Of a DNA stretch of 64,000 bases, positions 41,990 to 50,097 are shown in pieces. The notes beneath the pieces were generated by a model. The model was not told where the DNA came from, did no database searches, and worked only from the letters and a program-made list of their open reading frames with translations. Position numbers and translations under genes: made by a program. The stretch's first letter is position 1; every line of letters begins with the position of its first letter. This stretch comes from Paracoccus lutimaris (GTDB lineage: Bacteria; Pseudomonadota; Alphaproteobacteria; Rhodobacterales; Rhodobacteraceae). Where the stretch lies: NCBI RefSeq assembly GCF_003337565.1, contig NZ_QPJL01000005.1:149557-213556 (forward strand), written 5' to 3'.

Positions 41990-42353
41990 AGCCGGTTGTC
42001 GGCGGGGTGTTGCAGGCGAATGTCCGTGAACACTTTCACGCCCACGCGAGGGCGACGGAAGGTTTGGGCCAGTTACGCCGCTATACCACTAGATATGGTA
42101 GAAATCGCGTTGTGGTAAATAAATCCCACAAAATCCCGAAATCGACATGACTCGGCCCCGGCCAGCCGCTCAAGCGGTAGATCGCCCCCGCAAACCCCGG
42201 CGAACAGCCCCGGAATCACAGGGAATCACGCGGCAGTGATTCGGCGCAAAAGGCCGCGCCAGAGGCCATTCCCGGATTTTCCCAGCCCGCATTCCCATGA
42301 TTTCCCGGAAGCGCCCCACGGCCCGCCCGGGCCGCAGGGATTGGCGTCGAGGT
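41990..42353. other. Intergenic region between the mraZ leader and mrp
   Basis: No gene is recognised. The stretch holds TACCA-ctagata-TGGTA near 42085-42101, two TCCCR repeats 10 bp apart (42124 and 42134, like the phased box but on the other strand) and a small hairpin GAATCAC/GTGATTC (42223-42229 with 42236-42242) with a third GAATCAC at 42213. I searched for RNase P RNA and tRNA features and found none. Confidence 0.4.
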
Positions 42354-43472
42354 TCAGGCCATGCCGCCCGCGACCAGCCGCTCGGCCAGCCGGGCGAAAG
42401 CCTGCGCCACCGGGCCGTCACCGGCCGCGACCGGCGTGCCTTCGTCGCCGGCCAGCCGCACATCGAGGTTCAGGGGAATCTCGCCCAGGAAAGGCAGGCC
42501 CAGCTTTGCGGCTTCGGCAGCAACGCCGCCATGACCGAACAGATGCGCCTCATGGCCGCAATTGGGACATATATAAGTAGTCATGTTTTCGACCAGCCCC
42601 AGCACTGGGGTTTTCAGCTTGTCGAACATGTCGATGGCGCGGCGCGCGTCGATCAGCGCCACGTCCTGCGGGGTCGAGACGATGATGGCGCCGCTGACCT
42701 GCGCCTTTTGGCACAGGCTCAACTGCACATCGCCGGTGCCGGGCGGCAGATCGACCAGCAGCACGTCCAGTTCGCCCCATTTCACCTGATTGAGCATCTG
42801 CTGCAGCGCACCCATCAGCATCGGGCCGCGCCAGACCACCGCCTCGCCTTCCTTCATCATCAGACCCAGCGACATGACGGTGACGCCATGGGCGTGCAGC
42901 GGCTCGATCATCTGGCCGTCACTGACCGGGCGCTGGCCGGTCAGGCCCAGCATGCGCGGCTGCGAGGGACCATAGATATCGGCGTCCAGCAGCCCGACCC
43001 GGCGCCCCTGCCGCGCCAGCGCCACCGCGAGGTTCGAGGTCAGAGTGGATTTCCCCACGCCCCCTTTGCCCGAGCCGATGGCGAGGATCCGCGCCACGCC
43101 ACTGACCGGGGCCGGCCCGGCCTGCGGCGTCGGATGCCGCCCGATCTTGAGGCTGGGCGGCTCGGCGCCCGCAGGTACCCCCTCGCCCGAGCGCGCCACC
43201 ACCTGCGGCGCCGGGCCACGGGGCGCGGCGGGCGCGGTCATCACGATCTGAACCTTCTGGTCGCCGGTCAGCGCGCTCAGGCGGTGCTGCGCCTCGGCCT
43301 CGACCGGGGCAAGGGCACGCGCAACCACCGCATCTGGGGCCTCGATCACGAATCGAATCGTTTCGGCATCGACATGCAGCGCCCGCAGCAGATCGTCGGA
43401 AACCAGGTTTCCACCCCCCGGAACCGCGATCCGCGCCAATTCCTCAAGCACACGTTCCCGTGATATCGCCAT
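42354..43472 (-). CDS. Mrp/ApbC (NBP35-family) iron-sulfur carrier ATPase
   Basis: A 372-residue protein. The N-terminal MIP18-like domain (about residues 1-90) is followed by a Pro/Ala-rich linker. The deviant Walker A GSGKGGVGKSTLTSNLA lies near residue 135, then DADIYGPSQPRMLG, DLPPGTGDVQLSL and the cluster-binding motif CPNCGHEAHLFG near 300. Members carry and transfer Fe-S clusters. The ATG at 43472 gives the domain start. 34 in-frame codons upstream are not conserved. Confidence 0.93.
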   Translation of the reverse strand: MAISRERVLEELARIAVPGGGNLVSDDLLRALHVDAETIRFVIEAPDAVVARALAPVEAEAQHRLSALTGDQKVQIVMTAPAAPRGPAPQVVARSGEGVPAGAEPPSLKIGRHPTPQAGPAPVSGVARILAIGSGKGGVGKSTLTSNLAVALARQGRRVGLLDADIYGPSQPRMLGLTGQRPVSDGQMIEPLHAHGVTVMSLGLMMKEGEAVVWRGPMLMGALQQMLNQVKWGELDVLLVDLPPGTGDVQLSLCQKAQVSGAIIVSTPQDVALIDARRAIDMFDKLKTPVLGLVENMTTYICPNCGHEAHLFGHGGVAAEAAKLGLPFLGEIPLNLDVRLAGDEGTPVAAGDGPVAQAFARLAERLVAGGMA

Positions 43473-43799
43473 TTCATCCCCCAGAAGCAAAGCGCCGGCA
43501 GAATGACAAATGCCCCGGACGGCGGCAAGGCACCGTCGGCGGCGCCCGGATAAGGGCTTGTTCCCCCGCGTCACAAACCGGAAAACCCAGCGAAATTGGC
43601 GTTCTCCGCGCTGGAGATCACGAAATTTTACGGGATTTTAACGTCTTGTGTGCATCTCCCAGAAACAGATATGTCGTTTCTGCATAGCAGCATTTCACCC
43701 CGGCCCATTGTGCAAGTGCAGAAAACGAACCATGTTGGCCCTAACAAAGCGACAGGCAATCCGGCCCGCCGCGAACCCGCAAGAAGATGAGTAGATGAA
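43473..43799. other. Intergenic region between mrp and the DUF1127 gene
   Basis: This 327-bp divergent gap must hold promoters for both genes. Besides the RpoH-like promoter, it holds an imperfect inverted repeat, TCGTTTCTGCA (43674-43684) against TGCAGAAAACGA (43717-43728), which would fold in the 5' leader of the DUF1127 transcript. Nothing else is recognised. Confidence 0.45.
43645..43672 (+). promoter_or_regulatory. Candidate RpoH-type promoter for DUF1127 and the hairpin array
   Basis: CTTGTG (43645-43650) and AGATAT (43667-43672), 16 bp apart, resemble heat-shock sigma promoters (CTTG at -35). The homologous R. sphaeroides operon is known to be driven by RpoHI/RpoHII under stress. Only a by-eye match. 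Confidence 0.35.
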
Positions 43800-44024
43800 A
43801 TGGCTGTTCTCGTACTGAACCAAGGCACCGCCCGCAACGAAGCTGGCAACGGTCGCATCGCGAAATTCGTCGCCGACGCCCGTGATTACATGGCCCGCCG
43901 TTCGGTCTATCGCCAGACCCTGCGCGAACTGAACGATCTGACCGACCGCGACCTGGCCGACCTCGGCATGTGCCGCTCGAACATCCGCAGCGTGGCTTAC
44001 GAAGCCGCCTGGGGTGCGAAGTAA
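43800..44024 (+). CDS. DUF1127 protein, CcaF1-like, heading a CcsR array
   Basis: A 74-residue protein ending with the DUF1127 core LRELNDLTDRDLADLGMCRSNI (about residues 43-64), after an Arg-rich middle (DYMARRSVYRQ). In R. sphaeroides the homologous gene product CcaF1 is an RNA-binding protein involved in maturation of the CcsR sRNAs encoded just downstream. The same order is seen here: hairpins with CCUCCUCCC loops begin 13 nt after the stop. The ribosome binding site is weak. Confidence 0.85.
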   Translation: MAVLVLNQGTARNEAGNGRIAKFVADARDYMARRSVYRQTLRELNDLTDRDLADLGMCRSNIRSVAYEAAWGAK

Positions 44025-44036
44025 GGAATAACGATA

Positions 44037-44108
44037 CCCGACCCCCTCCTCCTCCCTGGGGTCTGGGTTCAGGCGGCATCCTCCCTCCTCCTCCCTGAGG
44101 ATGCCGCC
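44037..44108 (+). ncRNA. CcsR-like sRNA unit 1
   Basis: Hairpin one: GACCCC (44040-44045) with GGGGTC (44058-44063), extended by CCC/GGG. Hairpin two: a perfect 12-bp stem, 44072-44083 with 44097-44108. Both loops carry CCTCCTCCC. The short-stem then long-stem order recurs in all six units. Confidence 0.8.
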
Positions 44109-44127
44109 GCAAAAATTAGGTTCCGGA

Positions 44128-44200
44128 GAAGCCCTCTCCTCCTCCCTTGGGCTTCACGGTACTGGCGGCCTCCCCCCTCCTCCTCCCTGGGGATGCCGCC
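44128..44200 (+). ncRNA. CcsR-like sRNA unit 2
   Basis: Hairpin one: GAAGCCC (44128-44134) with GGGCTTC (44149-44155). Hairpin two: 44164-44175 with 44189-44200, GGCGGC...GCCGCC with one internal mismatch. CCTCCTCCC is in both loops. A 19-nt AT-richer linker separates it from unit 1. Confidence 0.8.
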
Positions 44201-44210
44201 ACCCAATACG

Positions 44211-44283
44211 GCAAGACCCGCCTCCTCCCTTGGGTCTTGCAGTTCCGGCGGCAGCCTCCCTCCTCCTCCCTGAGGGTGCCGCC
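44211..44283 (+). ncRNA. CcsR-like sRNA unit 3
   Basis: Hairpin one: GCAAGACCC (44211-44219) with GGGTCTTGC (44232-44240). Hairpin two: 44247-44258 with 44272-44283, one mismatch. Both loops contain CCTCCTCCC. The stems differ in sequence from unit 1 but keep length and loop. Confidence 0.8.
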
Positions 44284-44295
44284 AACCCATACGGC

Positions 44296-44368
44296 GCGAT
44301 CCCACCTCCTCCCGGGATCTCGCAGTTCAGGCGGCACCCTCCCCTCCTCCTCCCTGGAGGGTGCCGCC
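44296..44368 (+). ncRNA. CcsR-like sRNA unit 4
   Basis: Hairpin one: GCGATCCC with GGGATCTCGC (44296-44323, small bulge, 10-nt loop ACCTCCTCCC). Hairpin two: a perfect 13-bp stem, 44330-44342 with 44356-44368, loop CCTCCTCCTCCCT. Confidence 0.8.
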
Positions 44369-44399
44369 GCAAATCCCCGCCCTGATGCGGGACGGAATA

Positions 44400-44467
44400 C
44401 GACGCTCCCCCCTCCTCCCCGGGATCGTCGGCAGCGGTCAATGGCTCCTCCTCCCTGCCATGACCGC
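44400..44467 (+). ncRNA. CcsR-like sRNA unit 5
   Basis: Hairpin one: 44400-44409 with 44421-44430 (CGACG-TCCC type, one mismatch). Hairpin two: GCGGTCA-TGGC against GCCA-TGACCGC, 44434-44467, with one bulged A. This is the only long stem lacking the GGCGGC foot. Both loops carry CCTCCTCCC. Confidence 0.78.
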
Positions 44468-44477
44468 GACCTATACG

Positions 44478-44550
44478 CGGCCCCTCCTCCTCCCTGGGCC
44501 GGCGTTGTGCGGCGGCGCCCCCTCCTCCTCCCTGGGCGCCGCCGCTTTTC
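44478..44550 (+). ncRNA. CcsR-like sRNA unit 6
   Basis: Hairpin one: CGGCCC (44478-44483) with GGGCCG (44496-44501). Hairpin two: a perfect 10-bp stem, 44511-44520 with 44534-44543, loop CCTCCTCCTCCCT. The second hairpin is followed by TTTT and closes the array. Confidence 0.8.
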
Positions 44551-44554
44551 ATTT
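44511..44554 (+). terminator. Terminator of the DUF1127-CcsR operon
   Basis: The last hairpin (GGCGGCGCCC/GGGCGCCGCC) is followed by GCCGCTTTTCATTT, so it doubles as an intrinsic terminator for the whole transcript. rlmJ starts about 30 bp later. Confidence 0.6.
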
Positions 44555-44580
44555 CCGGCTGCCGGATATAGGGGGAAATC

Positions 44581-45357
44581 ATGTTGTCCTATCAGCACGC
44601 CTATCACGCCGGGAATCTGGCCGACCTGCACAAGCACGCGCTGCTGGCGTGGATGCTGGATTACCTGTGCGCCAAGCCCAAACCGCTGAGCTATCTGGAA
44701 ACCCATGCCGGGCGCGGGCTTTACGACCTTGGCGGCCCGGAATCGGAAAAGACCGGCGAGGCCCGTGCCGGCATCACCCGTGCCCTGGCGCAGGACTGGC
44801 TGCCCGCGGATCACCCCTTGCGTCAGGCGCTGGACCAGATCCGCGCCCTGCACGGGCCGCAGGCCTATCCCGGCTCGCCGCTGATCGCCCGCTATTTCCT
44901 GCGCCCCGAGGATGAGGCCCATCTGGCCGAGTTGCACCCGGCCGAGCACGACGCCCTGGCCCGCGTCGGCGGCTTCGCGCATCTGCACCGTCAGGACGGG
45001 TTCCAGATGGCCAATGCGATCTGCCCGCCGACGCCCCGGCGCGGGCTGCTGCTGATCGACCCAAGCTATGAGATCAAGGCCGATTACGACGCGATCCCGC
45101 GCCATATCGCCAAGCTGGCGCGGAAATGGAATGTCGGCACCATCGCGCTGTGGTATCCGATCCTGACCGATGGCCGGCAGGCACCGATGGTCGAAACGCT
45201 GCGCGCCGCAGATCCCGAGGCACTGCTGTCCGAGGTCCGTTTCCCGCCCGCGCGGCCCGGCCATGGCATGGTCGGATCTGGCATGTTCGTCATCAACCCA
45301 CCCTATGGTCTGAGTGACGAGGCCGCGCGGATCGAGGCGCTTTACGATACGCTATAG
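44581..45357 (+). CDS. rlmJ: 23S rRNA m6A2030 methyltransferase
   Basis: A 258-residue methyltransferase of the RlmJ family. Seen: the conserved start MLSYQHAYHAGNLADLHKH, SAM motif YLETHAGRGLYDL near residue 38, and catalytic motif IV LLIDPSYEIKADY (DPSY) near 160. The second half contains GTIALWYPI and GSGMFVINPPYGL. It converges with the amidase gene and overlaps its end by 16 bases. Confidence 0.93.
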   Translation: MLSYQHAYHAGNLADLHKHALLAWMLDYLCAKPKPLSYLETHAGRGLYDLGGPESEKTGEARAGITRALAQDWLPADHPLRQALDQIRALHGPQAYPGSPLIARYFLRPEDEAHLAELHPAEHDALARVGGFAHLHRQDGFQMANAICPPTPRRGLLLIDPSYEIKADYDAIPRHIAKLARKWNVGTIALWYPILTDGRQAPMVETLRAADPEALLSEVRFPPARPGHGMVGSGMFVINPPYGLSDEAARIEALYDTL

Positions 45358-45974
45358 GCCAGAGCTGCCGCGATCCGGCGGTCGGTTGGATCCTCGGGGC
45401 CGTCCGCCCATGGCCGGAAGCGCAGCCGGAATGCCGCGAGCCGCGCCGGATCGTCGGGATAGCCGATGCGGGTCAGGCTTTCGGCCAGGGGCAGATCATC
45501 ACCCGCCGCCCCCGCGGGCCAGACCGCAAGGCCCTGCACGGCCAGCCGCCGCCAGTCGAAACGTGGGCCGGGGTCCGATTTGCGCCCCGGCGCCATGTCG
45601 GAATGGCCGATCACCCCTGCCGCAGGAATGCCCCAGCGCGCCACGATCTGATGCAAAAGCCGCTCCAGCGCCGCCATCTGCGGCTCGGGAAAGGGGCTGT
45701 CGCCGGGATTGACCAGTTCGATGCCGATGCTGCGCGAATTCACGTCGTCGCGCCCCAGCCAACTGCCGGCGCCGGCATGCCAGGCGCGGCGGTCCTCGGG
45801 GACCAGCGCCTCGGTGCGGCCGTCCTCATGGATCAGCCAATGGGCACTGACCTCGGCTGCGGGATCGCAGAGCCGGGCGCGGGCCGAAGGCCCGTCCGCC
45901 ATGCCGGTATAATGAATGACGACCAGCTCGGGCCGCTGGCCGCGCCGGTCGCCGTGATTGGGCGAAGAGCTCAA
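45342..45974 (-). CDS. AmpD-like N-acetylmuramoyl-L-alanine amidase
   Basis: A 210-residue amidase_2-type zinc enzyme. Seen: VVIHYTGMADG (first zinc His) near residue 20, VSAHWLIHEDGR, SRSIGIELVNPG, and GHSDMAPGRKSDPGPRFDW, with the second His and the conserved Lys/Asp. No signal peptide, so it probably acts in the cytoplasm on recycled muropeptides, as AmpD does. Its start overlaps the stop of the lipoprotein gene (ATGA). Confidence 0.88.
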   Translation of the reverse strand: MSSSPNHGDRRGQRPELVVIHYTGMADGPSARARLCDPAAEVSAHWLIHEDGRTEALVPEDRRAWHAGAGSWLGRDDVNSRSIGIELVNPGDSPFPEPQMAALERLLHQIVARWGIPAAGVIGHSDMAPGRKSDPGPRFDWRRLAVQGLAVWPAGAAGDDLPLAESLTRIGYPDDPARLAAFRLRFRPWADGPEDPTDRRIAAALAYSVS

Positions 45975-46555
45975 AGCCCGGAGGCGTTGCGCACCGGGCG
46001 CGGGTCCCAGCCGCAGACGAAGCCGTCACCATCGGGATCCATGCCCTTGGGGTCCAGAATCGGGCCGCCCGCCGAAATGAAGGCGCGCTGCGCGATATCC
46101 GCCGAGGCATAGCCCGAGCAGCTGCGCCCGGCATCCAGCACCGAACCGCCGGTCCGGGCCTGAGGCCGCTTATAGACCTGAGAGCCGGGGTTTTGCTGTT
46201 CCTGATGGGCATAGCGCACCAGCACCGGGGTCGAGCCGGGATAGGGTCCGCTGGTCGTCACCGGCATGGTCGCGGGAACATTCTTGGGGGCCCTGGCGGT
46301 GACAGTCACCGTGCCTGCGGCCTTGGTCTGCGTGGGCACAGTCCCCGCGATCTCGGCCGCAGTCGGCGCCTTGGCCGGCAGCTCGACCGGAATCACCGAG
46401 GGCACCGCGCCCCGGCCATGCAGCGCCGCCTCGCGTTCATGCATGTATTTAGCATAGCTCGTACCATTATGCATGCCGCTGTAATTCGGGTTCCAACCCG
46501 TATTTTCGCCGCAAGCGGCCAGCGCCAGCACCGACAGGATCACAAGGTTTCGCAT
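45971..46555 (-). CDS. Lipoprotein with Excalibur-like calcium-binding end
   Basis: A 194-residue lipoprotein: lipobox LAAC at residues 17-20 (VLALAACGENTG), a disordered Pro/Ala/Thr-rich middle, and a C-terminal module CSGYASADIAQRAFI...GMDPDGDGFVCGW that matches the Excalibur pattern (D-DGDG--C). The ATG at 46555 was chosen for the signal. Ten upstream codons are in frame. It follows gatA by 23 bp and is coupled to the amidase. A cell-envelope role is likely. Confidence 0.75.
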   Translation of the reverse strand: MRNLVILSVLALAACGENTGWNPNYSGMHNGTSYAKYMHEREAALHGRGAVPSVIPVELPAKAPTAAEIAGTVPTQTKAAGTVTVTARAPKNVPATMPVTTSGPYPGSTPVLVRYAHQEQQNPGSQVYKRPQARTGGSVLDAGRSCSGYASADIAQRAFISAGGPILDPKGMDPDGDGFVCGWDPRPVRNASGL

Positions 46556-46578
46556 CCGTCTCTCCTGTAAAAGGCCGC

Positions 46579-48060
46579 TCACCACCAGCGCGCGGGTTTC
46601 GCCGTGAAGCCTGCCGCAGATTCGAGGCTCTGCGCAAGGTTCAACAGACCGGCTTCATCCCAAGGACGGCCAATGAGCTGCATTCCCAGCGGCAGGCCCT
46701 GCTTGTCCAGGCCCACCGGCACCGAAATCCCCGGCAGGCCGGCCAGGTTCACGGTCACGGTGAAGACGTCGTTGAGATACATCTCGACCGGGTCCTTGCC
46801 CGACATCTCGCCCAGGCCGAATGCGGCGCTGGGGGTGGCGGGGGTCAGGATCGCATCGACGCCCGCGGCATAGGCCTGATCGAAATCGCGCTTGATCAGC
46901 GCGCGGACCCGGCGGGCGCGGTTGTAATAGGCGTCATAAAAGCCTGCCGACAGCACATAGGTGCCGATCATGATGCGGCGCTGCACTTCGGGGCCGAAAC
47001 CTTGGGCGCGGGTCTTTTCATACATCTCGACCACGCCATCGCCCGCGCCCAGCTTGGCGCGGCGGCCATAGCGCACGCCGTCATAGCGCGCGAGGTTCGA
47101 GGACGCCTCGGCCGGGGCGATGACGTAATAGGCGGGCAGCGCGTATTTCGTATGCGGCAGGCTGATATCGACGATCTCGGCCCCGGCATCGTGCAGCATC
47201 TCGGCCGCCTGACGCCACAGCGCGTCGATTTCATCCGACATGCCCTCCATGCGGTATTCGCGCGGAATGCCGATCTTTTTGCCGCGAATATCGCCGGTCA
47301 GCGCGGCCTCGTAATCGGGGATCTCGCGCTCGGCGCTGGTCGAATCCTTGGGATCGACCGAGGCCATGGCCCCCAACATGATCGCCGCGTCGCGCACGGT
47401 CTTGGTCATCGGCCCGGCCTGATCCAGCGAGCTGGCAAAGGCGATGACGCCCCAGCGGCTGACGCGGCCATAGGTCGGCTTCAGCCCCACCGTGCCGGTG
47501 AATGCCGCAGGCTGGCGGATCGAGCCGCCGGTATCGGTGCCGGTCGCCGCCAAGCACAGGTCAGCTGCCACCGCCGCGGCCGAGCCGCCCGAGGAACCGC
47601 CCGGCGTCAACTGCCGCCCATCGACTTTCCACGGGTTCACCACCGGCCCATAGCACGAGGATTCGTTCGAGGACCCCATGGCGAATTCATCCATGCTGAG
47701 CTTGCCCAGCATGACCGCGCCCGCGTCCCACAGGTTCTGCGTGACCGTCGATTCATATTGCGGCAGGAAACCGTCCAGAATGCGGCTCGCGGCCTGCGAG
47801 GGCACGCCCTTGGTGCAGAACAGATCCTTGATCCCCAGAGGAATCCCGCACATCGCGGGCGCGTCACCCGACTGGATGCGTTGATCCGCCGCCGCCGCCA
47901 TGGCGCGCGCGGCATCGGGCGTGCGGTGGCTATAGGCGTTCAGCCCGTCGGCGCATTCGATGGCGCTCAGGCAGGCCTCGGTCAGGTCAAGGCTGGTGAA
48001 ATCGCCCTTGCGCAGCCCGTCGCGGGCGCTGGCAATGGTCAGTTTGTTCAGATCGCTCAT
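46579..48060 (-). CDS. gatA: Aspartyl/glutamyl-tRNA amidotransferase subunit A
   Basis: A 493-residue amidase-signature enzyme that releases ammonia from glutamine for GatB. The Ser-cisSer-Lys triad is visible: Lys in [11 protein letters not shown] near residue 78, the Ser pair in [15 protein letters not shown] near 155 and [15 protein letters not shown] near 175. It overlaps gatC by four bases. gatB is not in the window. Confidence 0.97.
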   Translation of the reverse strand: MSDLNKLTIASARDGLRKGDFTSLDLTEACLSAIECADGLNAYSHRTPDAARAMAAAADQRIQSGDAPAMCGIPLGIKDLFCTKGVPSQAASRILDGFLPQYESTVTQNLWDAGAVMLGKLSMDEFAMGSSNESSCYGPVVNPWKVDGRQLTPGGSSGGSAAAVAADLCLAATGTDTGGSIRQPAAFTGTVGLKPTYGRVSRWGVIAFASSLDQAGPMTKTVRDAAIMLGAMASVDPKDSTSAEREIPDYEAALTGDIRGKKIGIPREYRMEGMSDEIDALWRQAAEMLHDAGAEIVDISLPHTKYALPAYYVIAPAEASSNLARYDGVRYGRRAKLGAGDGVVEMYEKTRAQGFGPEVQRRIMIGTYVLSAGFYDAYYNRARRVRALIKRDFDQAYAAGVDAILTPATPSAAFGLGEMSGKDPVEMYLNDVFTVTVNLAGLPGISVPVGLDKQGLPLGMQLIGRPWDEAGLLNLAQSLESAAGFTAKPARWW

Positions 48061-48344
48061 TCCACCACCTTCGGCACGGCAAAGAAGCCCTCGCGCGCAT
48101 CGGGCGCATTCTTCAGGATCAGGTCCTGCATCTCGCCATCGGTGACGATATCCACGCGCCGCTTCAGCCGCATCGGCTCGACGCCGGTCATCGGCTCGAT
48201 GCCTTCGACATCGACCTCGTTCAGCTGCTCCATGAAATGCAGGATGCCGTTCAGCTCCTGCGCCAGGGCCGGCAGGTCCGCGTCATCGACCGCAATCCGC
48301 GCCAGATGCGCGACCTTGCGGGCTTCATCCTCAGTGATCGCCAT
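48057..48344 (-). CDS. gatC: Aspartyl/glutamyl-tRNA amidotransferase subunit C
   Basis: A 95-residue subunit stabilising GatA. Seen: the family start [42 protein letters not shown] and the ending [17 protein letters not shown]. Normal length, directly upstream of and overlapping gatA. Confidence 0.95.
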   Translation of the reverse strand: MAITEDEARKVAHLARIAVDDADLPALAQELNGILHFMEQLNEVDVEGIEPMTGVEPMRLKRRVDIVTDGEMQDLILKNAPDAREGFFAVPKVVE

Positions 48345-48481
48345 GGGGGCTCCTTTCGCTTGGCCGGGGTTTTACCGGGGCAGCCGGGGCGGGGCAAGCG
48401 CGCAAGGCCCGTGCCGCGCCGGAACTTTACGCGCGCGCCCCGGCTTGGCAGGATGCGACCTGCATGAAAAGGAGCCGCCCC

Positions 48482-49174
48482 ATGAAAATCACCTGGCTTG
48501 GCCATTCCGGCTTTCGGCTGGAAATCGAAGATGCCGTGATCCTGATCGACCCCTGGCTGTCGGGAAACCCGATGTTCCCCGAGAATCGCCGGGCCGAGGC
48601 CATCGCCGGCGCCACCCATGTCCTGTTGACCCATGGCCATGGCGATCATACCGGCGACACGATTTCCATCGCGCGCGAGCTGAACATCCCCGTGGTCGGC
48701 ATCTATGACCTGATGAGCAGCTGGCAGACCCATCAGGCGATCGAGACCATCGGCTTCAACAAGGGCGGCACCGTCGATCTGAATGGTGCCCGGGTGACGA
48801 TGGTGAACGCCACGCATTCCTCGTCGATGGAGGGGAATGAAGGCCCGGTCTATGCCGGCCACGAGTCGGGCTACATGATCGCGGGCGAAGATCATGTGAT
48901 CTATGTCTCGGGCGACACCGACATCATGGCCGACATGGAATGGATGGGCGACTATCACCAGCCCGATATCGGCATCCTTTGCGCGGGCGGGCATTTCACC
49001 ATGGACATGCGGCGCGCGGCCTATGCGGCGAAACGCTATTTCGACTTCAAGACCGTGATCCCCTGCCATTACCGGACCTTCCCGCTGCTCGAACAGAATG
49101 CCGATGCGCTGAAGGCAGGCCTGCCGGGCGTGAACGTGATCGAACCCGAGGTTCTGGTCCCGATCACGCCATAG
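48482..49174 (+). CDS. UPF0173-type metal-dependent hydrolase
   Basis: A 230-residue metallo-beta-lactamase-fold protein. Seen: MKITWLGHSGFRLE start, metal motif LLTHGHGDHTGDT (HxHxDH) near residue 53, YVSGDTDIMADM and VIPCHYRTFPLL with later ligands. The family is widespread, and its physiological substrate is not established. The ATG at 48482 is preceded by AAGGAG. Six further in-frame codons upstream are less likely. Confidence 0.87.
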   Translation: MKITWLGHSGFRLEIEDAVILIDPWLSGNPMFPENRRAEAIAGATHVLLTHGHGDHTGDTISIARELNIPVVGIYDLMSSWQTHQAIETIGFNKGGTVDLNGARVTMVNATHSSSMEGNEGPVYAGHESGYMIAGEDHVIYVSGDTDIMADMEWMGDYHQPDIGILCAGGHFTMDMRRAAYAAKRYFDFKTVIPCHYRTFPLLEQNADALKAGLPGVNVIEPEVLVPITP

Positions 49175-49180
49175 CGCGGG

Positions 49181-50005
49181 TCAGGGCCAGCGATAGCCGT
49201 TCGGGGCGGGCTCGGGACGCGCGACCGGCCCGGCGGGGGCGAATATCTCGACCAGCAGCGGATAGCAGGTGACGGTATCGCTGGAATGCTCGGAGCCGCA
49301 ATCGCCGCCCGGACAGGCCGAGAGCCCGCCGATCAGGTCGATCTCGGCGAACATCTCCAGATAGTCGCCGGGGCGCACCGGGCTTGCCTTCATGAAATAC
49401 TGCCCGGTATCGCGGGTGAAGCCGGTGCACATGAAGACGTTGAGGACATCATGGACCAGCGGCTCGGCCTGATCGCGGGGCAGGCCCAGTTCCTCGATCA
49501 GGGCATAGGTCAGGTTGTTGTGGCAGCAATGGTGATAGTCCTGCCCGCTCAGCAGGTGATGGGTATAGGGATCGCAGCGCGTGCCGATCACGTCATGGAC
49601 CGAGCCGCCGAATTCGTCGATGCCGTACCATTCCAGCGTATCCTCGGTGATCGTGGCCAGGGGGCGCAGATGCGGGAAATTCGACCACAGCCGGTCGCCC
49701 CGCGTCAGATGCGTGCCGTGCAGGGCGCGGGTCTTGCCGGAGTAAAGCCGCTCGGTCGGGTCGGCGGCGGACCAGATATCCAGATCGCCGACCTGCGGCC
49801 CCTCGACGCTGGTGATACGAAAGAAATGCCCGGCGGGGACGCGAAAACAGCGCCCCGCGCGCGGCGGCACCAGACATTCGCCGCTCTTGCGCGCGCCCGC
49901 CCGCGCCCTGGCCAGCGTTGCCAGATCGGGGTCCGGCAGGGTCTCGTTGGGGTAGCAGATGACGGGCTTGATGGCGCGGCGCGCGACAGCATCCAAGGGG
50001 ATCAT
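49181..50005 (-). CDS. Urea carboxylase-associated (DUF1989) family protein
   Basis: A 274-residue protein of the family annotated as urea-carboxylase-associated. Seen: GRCFRVPAGHFFRITSVEGPQVGDLDIW near residues 50-77, THLTRGDRLWSN, and the Cys/His-rich LSGQDYHHCCHNNL and SACPGGDCGSEHS, which could bind metal. No urea carboxylase or allophanate hydrolase is adjacent, and the window encodes nickel urease instead. It is convergent with the UPF0173 gene, only 6 bp apart. Confidence 0.8.
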   Translation of the reverse strand: MIPLDAVARRAIKPVICYPNETLPDPDLATLARARAGARKSGECLVPPRAGRCFRVPAGHFFRITSVEGPQVGDLDIWSAADPTERLYSGKTRALHGTHLTRGDRLWSNFPHLRPLATITEDTLEWYGIDEFGGSVHDVIGTRCDPYTHHLLSGQDYHHCCHNNLTYALIEELGLPRDQAEPLVHDVLNVFMCTGFTRDTGQYFMKASPVRPGDYLEMFAEIDLIGGLSACPGGDCGSEHSSDTVTCYPLLVEIFAPAGPVARPEPAPNGYRWP

Positions 50006-50097
50006 GTGGTATCTCCTGACAGCCGGGTGACGATCCGCCCATGCTAGGCGTCACCCGCCCGCCCCATCAAGATATCTTCGCCCCTGCGTCACGGGCA

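Noticed and set aside
41676..42353. RNase P RNA or a tRNA upstream of mraZ
   Set aside because: The universally conserved GAGGAAAGTCC element is absent on both strands. A D-loop-like AGTGGTATAGC at about 42077-42087 on the minus strand is not followed by proper anticodon and T arms.
41955..43635. Shared 11-mer ATTTTACGGGA in the mraZ leader region (41956) and upstream of the DUF1127 gene (43625)
   Set aside because: A shared 11-mer is expected many times by chance in 64 kb. Without further matching bases I do not claim a common operator.
44041..44543. Regularly repeated CCTCCTCC motifs taken as a CRISPR array or tandem repeat
   Set aside because: The repeated part is the loop, not a unit of 28-37 bp. 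Spacer-like parts are complementary arms, and no cas genes are near.
44101..44689. Open frames running through the hairpin array
   Set aside because: They encode Pro/Ser/Leu runs that mirror the repeat, have no ribosome binding site and cut across the rlmJ start.
49181..50005. Urea carboxylase pathway inferred from the DUF1989 protein
   Set aside because: No urea carboxylase or allophanate hydrolase is in the window, and the organism has a complete nickel urease. The family name alone is not evidence for that pathway.
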